The notes below the pieces were generated by a model. That model was not told the DNA's origin. It did no database searches and saw only the letters and a program-made list of their open reading frames with translations. Shown here piece after piece: positions 1 to 5,321 of a DNA stretch of 5,321 nucleotides. The position numbers and the translations under genes are program-made. Position 1 is the first letter of the stretch, and every line of letters begins with the position of its first letter. Source of the stretch: Deltaproteobacteria bacterium (lineage in GTDB: Bacteria; Myxococcota; UBA727; JABDBI01); assembly GCA_016764955.1 (NCBI GenBank), contig JAESQZ010000052.1, positions 1 to 5,321 of the forward strand, read 5' to 3'.

Positions 1-59
1 AACCCCTCACCCTTAGTCCCTCTCCCACAAGGGGAGAGGGATACAAACCGCATATCTGC
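1..59. repeat. Intergenic C/G-rich palindromic repeat downstream of the pseudouridine synthase gene
   Basis: This non-coding end of the window contains a perfect inverted repeat: TCCCTCTCCC at 17-26 and GGGAGAGGGA at 32-41, with the 5-base loop ACAAG. C-rich sequence (CCCCTCACCC, 3-12) precedes it. It lies just past the stop codon (60-62) of the minus-strand pseudouridine synthase, so on that strand the hairpin would form at the end of the transcript. Neither strand has a T-run after the stem, so it is not a classic intrinsic terminator. The arrangement resembles the CCCTCTCCC/GGGAGAGGG dispersed repeats known from many bacterial genomes. It is a different family from the TGTCAT/ATCCAG elements elsewhere in the window. 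The repeat may continue to the left of the window. Confidence 0.6.
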
Positions 60-995
60 CTAATTTCCAACGAACCCCAATAAAGCACATTCAGCCTCAA
101 AGCCATATTCAACGCCATCTAAACAAAAGCGTATTTTCCAAGCATGCAAAGCTTGGTGAGGTAAAGGCAGTAAAGTCAAATTGGCTTCGTGTTTGGTATA
201 GGCATCAAAAAACGCTTCGCCCATTCCATAAAGCTTATCGCCAACAATTGGGTAGCCTTCTAATGCCAAGTGCGCTCGAATTTGATGCTGACGCCCGGTT
301 TTCGGAGTGCACTCTACCAGTGTCCAATTCGAAACTGGATCGTGATGCAAAGGCTTAAACTCCGTATGGCATGGCAAACCATCAAGCTGATCTTCGATCA
401 TCTTAATTGCCACAAGGCCTCGTGAACCTTGAAGAGCCAGTGGCCTTTCGCAAATTATTGGCCGTACAAGACGCCCATCTACCAAAGCCAAGTAGGTCTT
501 GTGAATCTCGCCATTCATAAAAGCCTTTTTAATTTGGGACTCTGCTTCTTTAGTCTTTGCACAAATAAGCAAACCACTTGTCTCACGGTCAAGTCGGTGA
601 CAAGGATGAATAGACTGGCCCGGGTAATTTACTTTTAACCAATAGGTAAGCGTTCGATATAAGTATCGCGCAGTTGGGTGAATCGCCAAATCACCAGGCT
701 TAGATAATATCAAAAGCTTTTCATCTTCAAAAATAACTTTAATATTTGACAATAAATCTTCAGGGCTATCTGGCGGAATGCGCCAAAGCTCTACTGTGTC
801 TCCGGAACGTAGCTTTCTTGAAGGCTTTAACAACGCACTTGAAAGCTTAAAATCACCTGCCTCAATAATTTTTTGTGCTTTGTTACGAGAGATTCTGCCA
901 ATATGGTGAACCAAATAACGATCTGCACGAATCCCACCTAAGTGATGGGGAACATACCAACGCTGAACAACTTTTTCAGAGCGACAAGCAAGCAT
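60..995 (-). CDS. RluA-family RNA pseudouridine synthase
   Basis: The 311-residue protein isomerises uridine to pseudouridine in structured RNA, in the cytoplasm. An N-terminal S4-type RNA-binding region covers about residues 15-70 (ADRYLVHHIGRISRNKAQKII, then SRKLRSGDTVEL). The catalytic domain follows, with the signature HRLDRETSG at 133-141, where Asp136 is the expected catalytic aspartate. Further family motifs are KPGDLAIHP (99-107), TPKTGRQHQIRAHL (230-243) and VGDKLYG (251-257), and a LHAWKI strand lies near residue 283. Length and domain order match RluA/RluC/RluD-type enzymes. The target uridine (23S rRNA, 16S rRNA or tRNA) cannot be read from the sequence, so no symbol is given. The start overlaps the end of the pilin-like gene by 20 bp and has only a weak Shine-Dalgarno match, which suggests translational coupling. 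It is the last gene of the minus-strand cluster. Confidence 0.93.
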   Translation of the reverse strand: MLACRSEKVVQRWYVPHHLGGIRADRYLVHHIGRISRNKAQKIIEAGDFKLSSALLKPSRKLRSGDTVELWRIPPDSPEDLLSNIKVIFEDEKLLILSKPGDLAIHPTARYLYRTLTYWLKVNYPGQSIHPCHRLDRETSGLLICAKTKEAESQIKKAFMNGEIHKTYLALVDGRLVRPIICERPLALQGSRGLVAIKMIEDQLDGLPCHTEFKPLHHDPVSNWTLVECTPKTGRQHQIRAHLALEGYPIVGDKLYGMGEAFFDAYTKHEANLTLLPLPHQALHAWKIRFCLDGVEYGFEAECALLGFVGN

Positions 996-1356
996 TTTGT
1001 ATGGACTTAATTTCTCCGTTTTGGTCTATTGACCAAATATCTTTCTTGTTTCCAAGAAGCTCTTTGCTGGTAGCCACAATTAGTAATCGCTTAGAATCAA
1101 ATATTTGAACATCATAGGTGTAATGGATCTCGTTCGAATTCACTAATCCCTCTTCCAGTAGTGTCTCTAGCGAAGAGTATATTCTATTGTGAGCAAAGTA
1201 AAATTTTTCTGCTTCATAAAGATGATGAAGCCAAGCCTTGGCTTCACTTTGGATTGAGCGACATTGAAATAGTTCGAATTTTGGCCAAGCCAGATAGGCT
1301 AGAACTGATAAGCCTAGGATTATCAGTAAGTTGGTGATTTTTGAACGACGTTTCAT
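976..1356 (-). CDS. Pilin-like single-span membrane protein lacking a prepilin cleavage site
   Basis: This 126-residue protein of unknown function has a basic N-terminus (MKRRSK), one hydrophobic segment (about residues 9-25) and a soluble C-terminal domain. The region around residues 25-42 (PKFELFQCRSIQSEAKAW) lines up with the IPNF-x-x-F-Q-x-K-S-x-QSEAK segment of type IV pilins, including deltaproteobacterial PilA-like ones. The following AEKFYFAHNRIYSS (49-62) and the tail WSIDQNGEIKS (108-118) also fit that pattern. If Pro25 is matched to pilin Pro22, the processing Gly(-1) and Glu5 positions are occupied by Arg3 and Thr8, so cleavage by prepilin peptidase is not expected. Two cysteines, 32 and 123, are visible. 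The start is well defined: an in-frame TAA lies one codon upstream, and AAGG (1364-1367) sits 7 bases before the ATG. It lies between citrate synthase and the pseudouridine synthase. The pilin relationship is inferred from motifs recalled by eye. Confidence 0.72.
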   Translation of the reverse strand: MKRRSKITNLLIILGLSVLAYLAWPKFELFQCRSIQSEAKAWLHHLYEAEKFYFAHNRIYSSLETLLEEGLVNSNEIHYTYDVQIFDSKRLLIVATSKELLGNKKDIWSIDQNGEIKSIQNACLSL

Positions 1357-1363
1357 GATTTAA

Positions 1364-1367
1364 CCTT
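1364..1367 (-). promoter_or_regulatory. Ribosome binding site of the pilin-like gene, touching a palindrome
   Basis: Read on the minus strand, AAGG stands 7 bases (TTAAATC) before the ATG at 1356. Its first two bases are the end of the palindromic element at 1366-1395. A folded hairpin would therefore abut or partly cover the site. The effect on translation is inference. Confidence 0.5.
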
Positions 1368-1395
1368 GTCATGCCAGCGAAGGCTGGCATGACAA
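1366..1395. repeat. Palindromic element (TGTCAT/ATCCAG family), intergenic copy
   Basis: A perfect inverted repeat has 13-bp arms, TTGTCATGCCAGC (1366-1378) and GCTGGCATGACAA (1383-1395), around the loop GAAG. Its core (GTCAT-GCCAGC-GAAG-GCTGGC-AT) is the same as in the two copies inside mutL. Its right end reads ATGACA instead of ATCCAG, which makes it fully symmetric. It fills 30 of the 43 bases between the citrate synthase stop and the start of the pilin-like gene. It would be transcribed as a strong hairpin inside the presumed operon. No T-run follows on either strand, so read-through, mRNA end protection or attenuation are all possible. Confidence 0.85.
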
Positions 1396-1399
1396 TAAT

Positions 1400-2527
1400 C
1401 TACCGCTCCTCAATCGGCACCCATTTGAGATCTTTAGGGCCTGTATATTCTGCCTCTGGGCGAATCAGCCTATTATTACCTAATTGCTCCATTATATGAG
1501 CGCTCCAGCCAGCCATACGGGCGATAGCAAATATAACCGTATACATATCAGGCGGGATACCCATCGCGTAATAAGTTGAAGCTGAATAAAAATCAACGTT
1601 GGCGTTGAGTTTCTTTTTCTCTAGCATCAGCTCTTCAAGACGTTGACTCATGGTGAACCACTTCACTTCACCAACACGTTTACCCCAAGCCTCTGACATT
1701 TGCTTCAAATGCTTGGCTCTTGGATCAAGTGTTTTATAAACTCTATGGCCAAAACCAGGTATTTTGCGCTTTTCAGCAAGTGCTTTTTCGAGAAAACTAT
1801 CAACATTATCAGGCTCGCCGATTTCAAGAAGCATATTCATGACAGCCGTATTAGCACCGCCATGCAAGGGGCCTTTCAGCGATCCAATACCAGCCAGCAC
1901 GGCTGAAACCATATCTGTCAGAGTTGAAGCCGTTGCACGAGCTGTAAAAGTACTGGCATTAAAGCCATGATCAATATGCAGCACAAGCGCCGTATCTAAA
2001 GTTTTAGCCACAACCTCATCAACACGTTCACCACGAGACATATAGAGAAAATTAGCCGCATGACTTAAAGCTGGATCTGGCTGAACTGCAGGCTGACCTT
2101 TTTTCGCACGTGCAATCGCTGCAGCTAAAGTTGTTGTTTTCGCAATCAAAGCAATCGCATTTTTTCTTAGAGCCTCAGCGTTACTGGCATCAGCAAGATT
2201 CATCTTGGCTGACAACATTGAAACTGCTGTTCTCAAAATTGCCATAGGCACGTCTGCTTTGGCAGCAGCAGCAATATACTCAAGAACACGAGAATCAACG
2301 ATACGTTCAGATTTTAAAGCACTGTCAAAACGATCCAGTTCAGCACTACTAGGCAAAGAACCACATAAAAACAAATGACAAACTTCTTCAAAAGAACATT
2401 TTGCCATCTCATCAATATGATAGCCACGATAAATCAAAATCCCTTGCTGCCCCTCCACTAAAGACAACGCGGTTTGATCTACGACGATATTTTGAAGGCC
2501 TTTTTCAGCAACGATCCATTGAGTCAT
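1400..2527 (-). CDS. gltA: Citrate synthase (short, Bacillus CitZ-like type)
   Basis: This enzyme condenses acetyl-CoA with oxaloacetate to citrate, the entry step of the TCA cycle, in the cytoplasm. The 375-residue length fits the short citrate synthase class (about 370-390 residues) rather than the longer E. coli GltA type. The catalytic residues are all visible: His222 in GPLHGGAN (219-226), His261 in PGFGHRVY (257-264) and Asp312 in NVDFYSA (310-316). Also present are HIDHGFNAS (184-192), LIYRGYHI near residue 31, the arginine-rich DPRAK (268-272) and NNRLIRP (351-357). The start is supported by TTGAGG (2532-2537), four bases before the ATG. The ComM-like gene ends 27 bp upstream, so co-transcription is likely. 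Short citrate synthases and 2-methylcitrate synthases (PrpC) are close relatives. No prp genes are visible nearby, so citrate synthase is the better call, but the substrate is not proven. Confidence 0.93.
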   Translation of the reverse strand: MTQWIVAEKGLQNIVVDQTALSLVEGQQGILIYRGYHIDEMAKCSFEEVCHLFLCGSLPSSAELDRFDSALKSERIVDSRVLEYIAAAAKADVPMAILRTAVSMLSAKMNLADASNAEALRKNAIALIAKTTTLAAAIARAKKGQPAVQPDPALSHAANFLYMSRGERVDEVVAKTLDTALVLHIDHGFNASTFTARATASTLTDMVSAVLAGIGSLKGPLHGGANTAVMNMLLEIGEPDNVDSFLEKALAEKRKIPGFGHRVYKTLDPRAKHLKQMSEAWGKRVGEVKWFTMSQRLEELMLEKKKLNANVDFYSASTYYAMGIPPDMYTVIFAIARMAGWSAHIMEQLGNNRLIRPEAEYTGPKDLKWVPIEER

Positions 2528-2531
2528 ATGG

Positions 2532-2537
2532 CCTCAA
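2532..2537 (-). promoter_or_regulatory. Ribosome binding site of citrate synthase
   Basis: TTGAGG on the minus strand stands four bases before the ATG at 2527, within the 27-bp gap after the ComM-like gene. It supports the chosen start and is the clearest Shine-Dalgarno match in the window. Confidence 0.55.
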
Positions 2538-2554
2538 GTTCTAACAAAAGTCTC

Positions 2555-4081
2555 TCAAGCAGCCAATAGCATTTTTTCATCGCCCCGATATTGAAGCGCC
2601 TCTCCCACATGCGGGGTATCTACAACCGGTGAATTAGCCAAATCAGCAATCGTTCGAGCCACACGCAAAACGCGATCGTAGCCCCTGGCACTTAGCCCCA
2701 AGCGTTCCATGGCATTTGCAATCAAACGCTGCGCCCCTGGGGCAGGCGTTGCTGTCTCAACCAACTGCGCTTTGGTCATCGTGGCATTAAGCTTGGAGCT
2801 CCCCAAACGAGACTTTTGCAGGGCACGTGCCACACAGACACGTTCACGAACATTAGCTGAACTCTCACCCAGTGTGCTGCTTTGCAACGCAACTAACTCT
2901 ACAGGCGGTACTTCCACATGCAGATCAATTCGATCTAATAAAGGCCCGCTTAATCGTGACTTATAGCGAGAAATTTCAATCGGAGAGCAACGGCACTTTT
3001 TACGGGGCACACCAAAATTGCCACATGGGCATGGGTTCATGGCTGCCATCAACATGATTTTGGCTGGGTATTTTAAAGTCGCATTTGCTCGGCTCAATAT
3101 CACTTCACCCGATTCAAGAGGCTGCCTTAAAACTTCAAGCACATTGCGCGAAAATTCCGGGAGTTCATCCAAAAATAAAACCCCATTGCTCGCTAAGCTT
3201 AGCTCACCTGGCCTTGGAATTCCATTACCACCGCCCACTAAACCAGCACGTGTCATCGAGTGGTGTGGCGCCCGAAATGGCCTGGTCTGAATCAAACCAG
3301 CCCCTAGGGTAAGACCCGCCGCCGAATGAATCCGAGTCACTTCTAGAGCTTCTTTTGTATCCAGTTTCGGCAAAATAGTAGGCAGGCAACGCGCCATCAT
3401 GGTTTTTCCCGAACCAGGACCACCTGTCATGATGATGTTATGCCCACCTGCTGCTGCCACTTCTAAGGCGCGCCTGGCTTGATACTGCCCACGAACATCA
3501 CTTAAATCCAGCTCATGCTCTTCTGTTTTTTGAGACACATCTGGCACAGCCTTTGGGGCTTTTTCTGTCTCGCCTGTTACCAAATAATGCGCAGCATCTC
3601 GAAAAGTTTCGACCGTACGAACTTCAAGGCCTTCCACTAACGCCGCTCCTGCCCCATTTTCTTTGGCCACGATCATACACTCAAAGCCCTGCTCAAAAGC
3701 CAATTGCGCTGCGGCCAACATCCCCCGAACTGGCCTAAGCTGCCCTGAGAGTGAAAGCTCTCCCAGTACAAACACTTTATTTAAGCGCTCAATGGGAATT
3801 AAACCCTGGGCTGCCAATATGCCTAAAGCAATAGGAAAATCAAAGCCTGTACCTTCTTTTCGAATATGCGCTGGCGCTAAGTTAACTGATATTTTGCCAT
3901 CTGGAAAAAGATAGTCCGAATTATTGATGGCAGACTGCACCCGAACTCGAGCTTCTTTAACGGTACTCTCGGGCAAGCCCACTGTGGCAAAACCAGGAAG
4001 ACCACCCATAATATCAACCTCCACCTGAATGGGGATCGCATCAATTCCAAGTGACGTAGCAGAACTAACAACAGCAAGCAT
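2555..4081 (-). CDS. comM: YifB/ComM family AAA+ ATPase (Mg-chelatase-like)
   Basis: This family includes ComM, a hexameric helicase that promotes branch migration when incoming single-stranded DNA is integrated during natural transformation. With the start at 4081 the protein has 508 residues, the usual family length. A Lon-S5-like N-terminal domain covers about 1-170 (MLAVVSSATSLGIDA at the start, then GLPGFATVGLPESTVKEAR). The AAA+ module has Walker A GGPGSGKT (220-227) and Walker B VLFLDE (301-306). Four cysteines in NPCPCG...KKCRCSP (351, 353, 363, 365) form a probable metal-binding cluster, and SGPLLDRID lies at 378-386. The C-terminal domain ends near the family-typical QYR. The reading frame could open 24 codons earlier at 4153, but those codons (MAGFRVKPGMTG...) are a translated palindromic repeat and are not family sequence. 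No strong Shine-Dalgarno precedes 4081. It is the first gene of the minus-strand cluster and divergent from mutL. A competence role is inferred from the family. Confidence 0.92.
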   Translation of the reverse strand: MLAVVSSATSLGIDAIPIQVEVDIMGGLPGFATVGLPESTVKEARVRVQSAINNSDYLFPDGKISVNLAPAHIRKEGTGFDFPIALGILAAQGLIPIERLNKVFVLGELSLSGQLRPVRGMLAAAQLAFEQGFECMIVAKENGAGAALVEGLEVRTVETFRDAAHYLVTGETEKAPKAVPDVSQKTEEHELDLSDVRGQYQARRALEVAAAGGHNIIMTGGPGSGKTMMARCLPTILPKLDTKEALEVTRIHSAAGLTLGAGLIQTRPFRAPHHSMTRAGLVGGGNGIPRPGELSLASNGVLFLDELPEFSRNVLEVLRQPLESGEVILSRANATLKYPAKIMLMAAMNPCPCGNFGVPRKKCRCSPIEISRYKSRLSGPLLDRIDLHVEVPPVELVALQSSTLGESSANVRERVCVARALQKSRLGSSKLNATMTKAQLVETATPAPGAQRLIANAMERLGLSARGYDRVLRVARTIADLANSPVVDTPHVGEALQYRGDEKMLLAA

Positions 4082-4120
4082 GGTGTTGAGTGATATCGGT
4101 TGGGCCAATATTTTGTTGCC

Positions 4121-4149
4121 TGTCATTCCGGGCTTGACCCGGAATCCAG
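4121..4149 (+). repeat. Palindromic element (TGTCAT/ATCCAG family), copy A
   Basis: The element reads TGTCAT (4121-4126), stem TCCGGG, loop CTTGA, stem CCCGGA, ATCCAG (4144-4149). The stem extends to 8 bp: ATTCCGGG (4125-4132) pairs with CCCGGAAT (4138-4145). The minus-strand translation of this stretch produces the MAGFRVKPGMTG extension in front of yifB. Elements of this make-up are common dispersed repeats in several proteobacterial genomes. Confidence 0.85.
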
Positions 4150-4166
4150 CCAATAGCGAAACAATA

Positions 4167-4195
4167 CTGGACCCCGCATCAAGTGCGGGGTGACA
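4167..4195 (-). repeat. Palindromic element (TGTCAT/ATCCAG family), copy B, inverted
   Basis: Copy B has the same 29-bp architecture as copy A but lies in the opposite direction: CTGGAC, stem, loop TCAAG (4179-4183), stem, GTGACA. The arms are ACCCCGCA (4171-4178) and TGCGGGGT (4184-4191), a perfect 8-bp stem. Compared with copy A read on the minus strand, four stem pairs differ and all four are compensated, while the loop and the outer CTGGA and TGACA are identical. Its terminal GTGACA may serve as the -35 hexamer of mutL. Confidence 0.85.
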
Positions 4196-4218
4196 TCTGG
4201 CTATTAAATGCTTATAAC
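4190..4218 (+). promoter_or_regulatory. Candidate sigma-70 type promoter of mutL
   Basis: GTGACA (4190-4195) and TATAAC (4213-4218) each match the -35 and -10 consensus at five of six positions and are separated by an ideal 17 bases. The expected transcript start, about seven bases past the -10, is near 4225, almost at the mutL ATG (4227). The mRNA would then be leaderless or nearly so, which agrees with the lack of a Shine-Dalgarno sequence. The -35 lies in palindromic copy B. This is a pattern match by eye only. Confidence 0.4.
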
Positions 4219-4226
4219 TCCATTTA

Positions 4227-5321
4227 ATGGGCCAAATTCAAATATTAGATGAAATAATTGCCAATCAAATTGCAGCCGGTGAAGTAATCGAGAAACCAGC
4301 CTCTATGGTCAAAGAATTAATCGAAAATGCTTTAGATGCCGGCACAACTCAAATAGATATCCATGCTGAAGAAGGTGGCATCAAACGTTTGGTTATCACA
4401 GACAATGGCTGCGGCATGGCAGCAGACGACGCTGTTTTATGCTTTTCACGATATGCCACCAGCAAGCTCAAACAACTTTCTGATTTTGACTCGCTTAGTT
4501 CTTTTGGATTTCGAGGCGAAGCTTTGGCTTCTATTGCCTCAGTTAGCAAAATCACGCTAACAACGAGAAGCTCCAATGCCAAACTGGCCACTTTAGTACG
4601 TGTTCACGGCGGCAAAATTAGTGAAGTCGGCGAAGCCGGTGCACCTGTGGGAACCCGAATCGAAGTCGAGTCTTTGTTCTATAACACCCCTGCTAGGCTT
4701 AAATTTTTAAAGAGCCAAAGAGCTGAATCAGGCGCCATTGAAGCAACTACCCGGCAAGCTGCTCTCGCTAAACCTGAAGTTGGTTTTAGACTGCAAATCG
4801 ACAGTAAAACCAAATTTGAAGCGAGGCAAGCGCCTTCTGATAACCGCCAATTCGAGCGGGCTATTCAATGCCTTGGCGAAAACACACGGGCTCATTTATT
4901 TCCCTTTAATGCCGAAACAAGCTTACTTAAACTTAGTGGCTATGTGGCTGCTCCATTGGCAACACGCAAAGATAGCCTCGGCTTTTATCTCTATGTCAAC
5001 GGGCGCTTTGTCAAAGATAAACAGCTTTTGGCAGCTGTTAAAGTCGCTTATCGGACGCTCTTAGAAGTTGGCAGACATCCAATTGGTGCTCTTAATATCG
5101 AACTTGACCCTCAAGCCGTTGATGTCAACGTGCACCCACAAAAGTTAGAAGTTCGATTCTCGGAAACCCCAAGAGTTCAAAGTCATATTATTCGATTGCT
5201 GAGCGATTTTTTGGCGACTACGCCGTGGCTGGACTCAAGACCTCAACATGTCATACCAGCGGAGGCTGGCATCCAGTCCCACGTTGTCATGCCAGCGCAG
5301 GCTGGCATCCAGAATTCGTCA
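4227..5321 (+). CDS. mutL: DNA mismatch repair protein MutL (partial, runs off the window end)
   Basis: MutL is the GHKL ATPase that links mismatch recognition by MutS to strand removal. The 365 codons seen contain the whole N-terminal ATPase region: ANQIAAGEVIEKPASMVKEL (12-31), catalytic Glu30 and Asn34 in KELIENALDAG, DNGCGM (59-64), SRYATSK (74-80), FGFRGEAL (93-100), GTRIEVESLFYNTPARLKFL (142-161), and VDVNVHPQKLEVRF (298-311), which closes the second subdomain. The start is fixed by an in-frame TAA at 4215-4217; an ATG at 4208 is out of frame. No Shine-Dalgarno is seen. From residue 342 the frame runs through two tandem palindromic elements (VIPAEAGIQSHV, then VMPAQAGIQNSS), where the flexible linker should begin. 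The C-terminal dimerisation/endonuclease domain lies beyond the window if present, so intactness is unknown. Confidence 0.95.
   Translation, partial: MGQIQILDEIIANQIAAGEVIEKPASMVKELIENALDAGTTQIDIHAEEGGIKRLVITDNGCGMAADDAVLCFSRYATSKLKQLSDFDSLSSFGFRGEALASIASVSKITLTTRSSNAKLATLVRVHGGKISEVGEAGAPVGTRIEVESLFYNTPARLKFLKSQRAESGAIEATTRQAALAKPEVGFRLQIDSKTKFEARQAPSDNRQFERAIQCLGENTRAHLFPFNAETSLLKLSGYVAAPLATRKDSLGFYLYVNGRFVKDKQLLAAVKVAYRTLLEVGRHPIGALNIELDPQAVDVNVHPQKLEVRFSETPRVQSHIIRLLSDFLATTPWLDSRPQHVIPAEAGIQSHVVMPAQAGIQNSS
5249..5312 (+). repeat. Two tandem palindromic elements inside mutL (TGTCAT/ATCCAG family, copies D and E)
   Basis: Copy D runs 5249-5276 (TGTCAT, ACCAGC, loop GGAG, GCTGGC, ATCCAG). 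Copy E runs 5285-5312 (TGTCAT, GCCAGC, loop GCAG, GCTGGC, ATCCAG). Their starts are 36 bp apart, exactly 12 codons, so the mutL frame passes through both without a stop. Copy E has a perfect 6-bp core stem; copy D has one mismatch at the outer pair. The encoded peptide repeats are VIPAEAGIQ and VMPAQAGIQ. The array may continue past 5321. Confidence 0.88.

Larger units (their letters stand above)
4082..4226. other. Divergent intergenic region between yifB/comM and mutL
   Basis: This 145-bp spacer separates two head-to-head genes and must hold both promoters. Two 29-bp palindromic elements in inverted orientation (4121-4149 and 4167-4195) occupy most of its middle, 17 bp apart. A plausible promoter for mutL overlaps the second element. 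I found no convincing promoter for the minus-strand cluster: ATGACA on the minus strand at the edge of the first element resembles a -35 hexamer but has no well-placed -10 partner. Confidence 0.7.

Noticed and set aside
17..41. Intrinsic terminator for the pseudouridine synthase gene
   Set aside because: The stem is strong, but no T-run follows it on either strand, so it is listed as a repeat.
429..638. Plus-strand reading frame opposite the pseudouridine synthase
   Set aside because: It is antisense to the catalytic domain of a clear enzyme gene and has no supporting motif or ribosome binding site.
1366..1395. Intrinsic terminator after citrate synthase
   Set aside because: The hairpin is perfect but lacks a U-tract and lies within a closely spaced gene cluster; the sequence matches a repeat family.
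3877..4077. Minus-strand reading frame of 66 codons overlapping the start of yifB
   Set aside because: It is a shifted frame of the conserved N-terminal domain of the ComM-like protein, with no recognisable family features.
4208..4210. Alternative upstream ATG for mutL
   Set aside because: It is in a different frame from the MutL motifs; the MutL frame has a stop at 4215-4217, leaving 4227 as the start.
4738..5064. Plus-strand reading frame of 108 codons
   Set aside because: It lies wholly inside mutL in another frame; the mutL frame carries all the conserved motifs.
5249..5312. Possible CRISPR array from two similar 36-bp units
   Set aside because: The units are adjacent copies of a dispersed palindrome separated by only 8 bases, lie in the mutL frame, and match elements elsewhere in the window. 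There are no unique spacers of normal size and no cas genes.

Overview
This is a bacterial chromosomal stretch with moderate GC content by eye. Four genes run on the minus strand and one diverging gene runs on the plus strand. The families are broadly bacterial and fit Proteobacteria in the wide sense. The strongest lineage hint is the small pilin-like protein: its F-x-x-F-Q-x-x-S-x-Q-S-E-A-K core and its Trp-Ser-Ile-Asp tail resemble pilins I associate with the former Deltaproteobacteria. I cannot name the organism.

Layout. Positions 1-59 are non-coding and hold a palindromic C/G-rich repeat. Then, on the minus strand and in transcription order from the right, come a ComM/YifB-type AAA+ ATPase (4081-2555), citrate synthase (2527-1400), a 126-residue pilin-like membrane protein (1356-976) and an RluA-family pseudouridine synthase (995-60). 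The gaps are 27 bp, 43 bp and a 20-bp overlap, which suggests one transcription unit. From 4227 rightwards lies mutL, whose reading frame is still open at the window edge (365 codons seen). The genes do not form one pathway: they cover DNA recombination, the TCA cycle, an unknown envelope role, RNA modification and mismatch repair.

The most interesting content is a family of short dispersed palindromic elements built as TGTCAT - stem - short loop - stem - ATCCAG. I count five copies: two in inverted orientation in the divergent yifB/mutL intergenic region, one near-perfect palindrome between citrate synthase and the pilin-like gene, and two in tandem (36-bp period) inside the mutL reading frame. 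The two intergenic copies differ at four of eight stem pairs, each difference compensated, while the loop is identical. The elements also have local consequences. One adds a spurious N-terminal extension to the longest yifB reading frame, one supplies a plausible -35 hexamer for mutL, one touches the ribosome binding site of the pilin-like gene, and two lengthen the MutL linker in frame. I saw no RNA gene, CRISPR array, transposase or phage gene.
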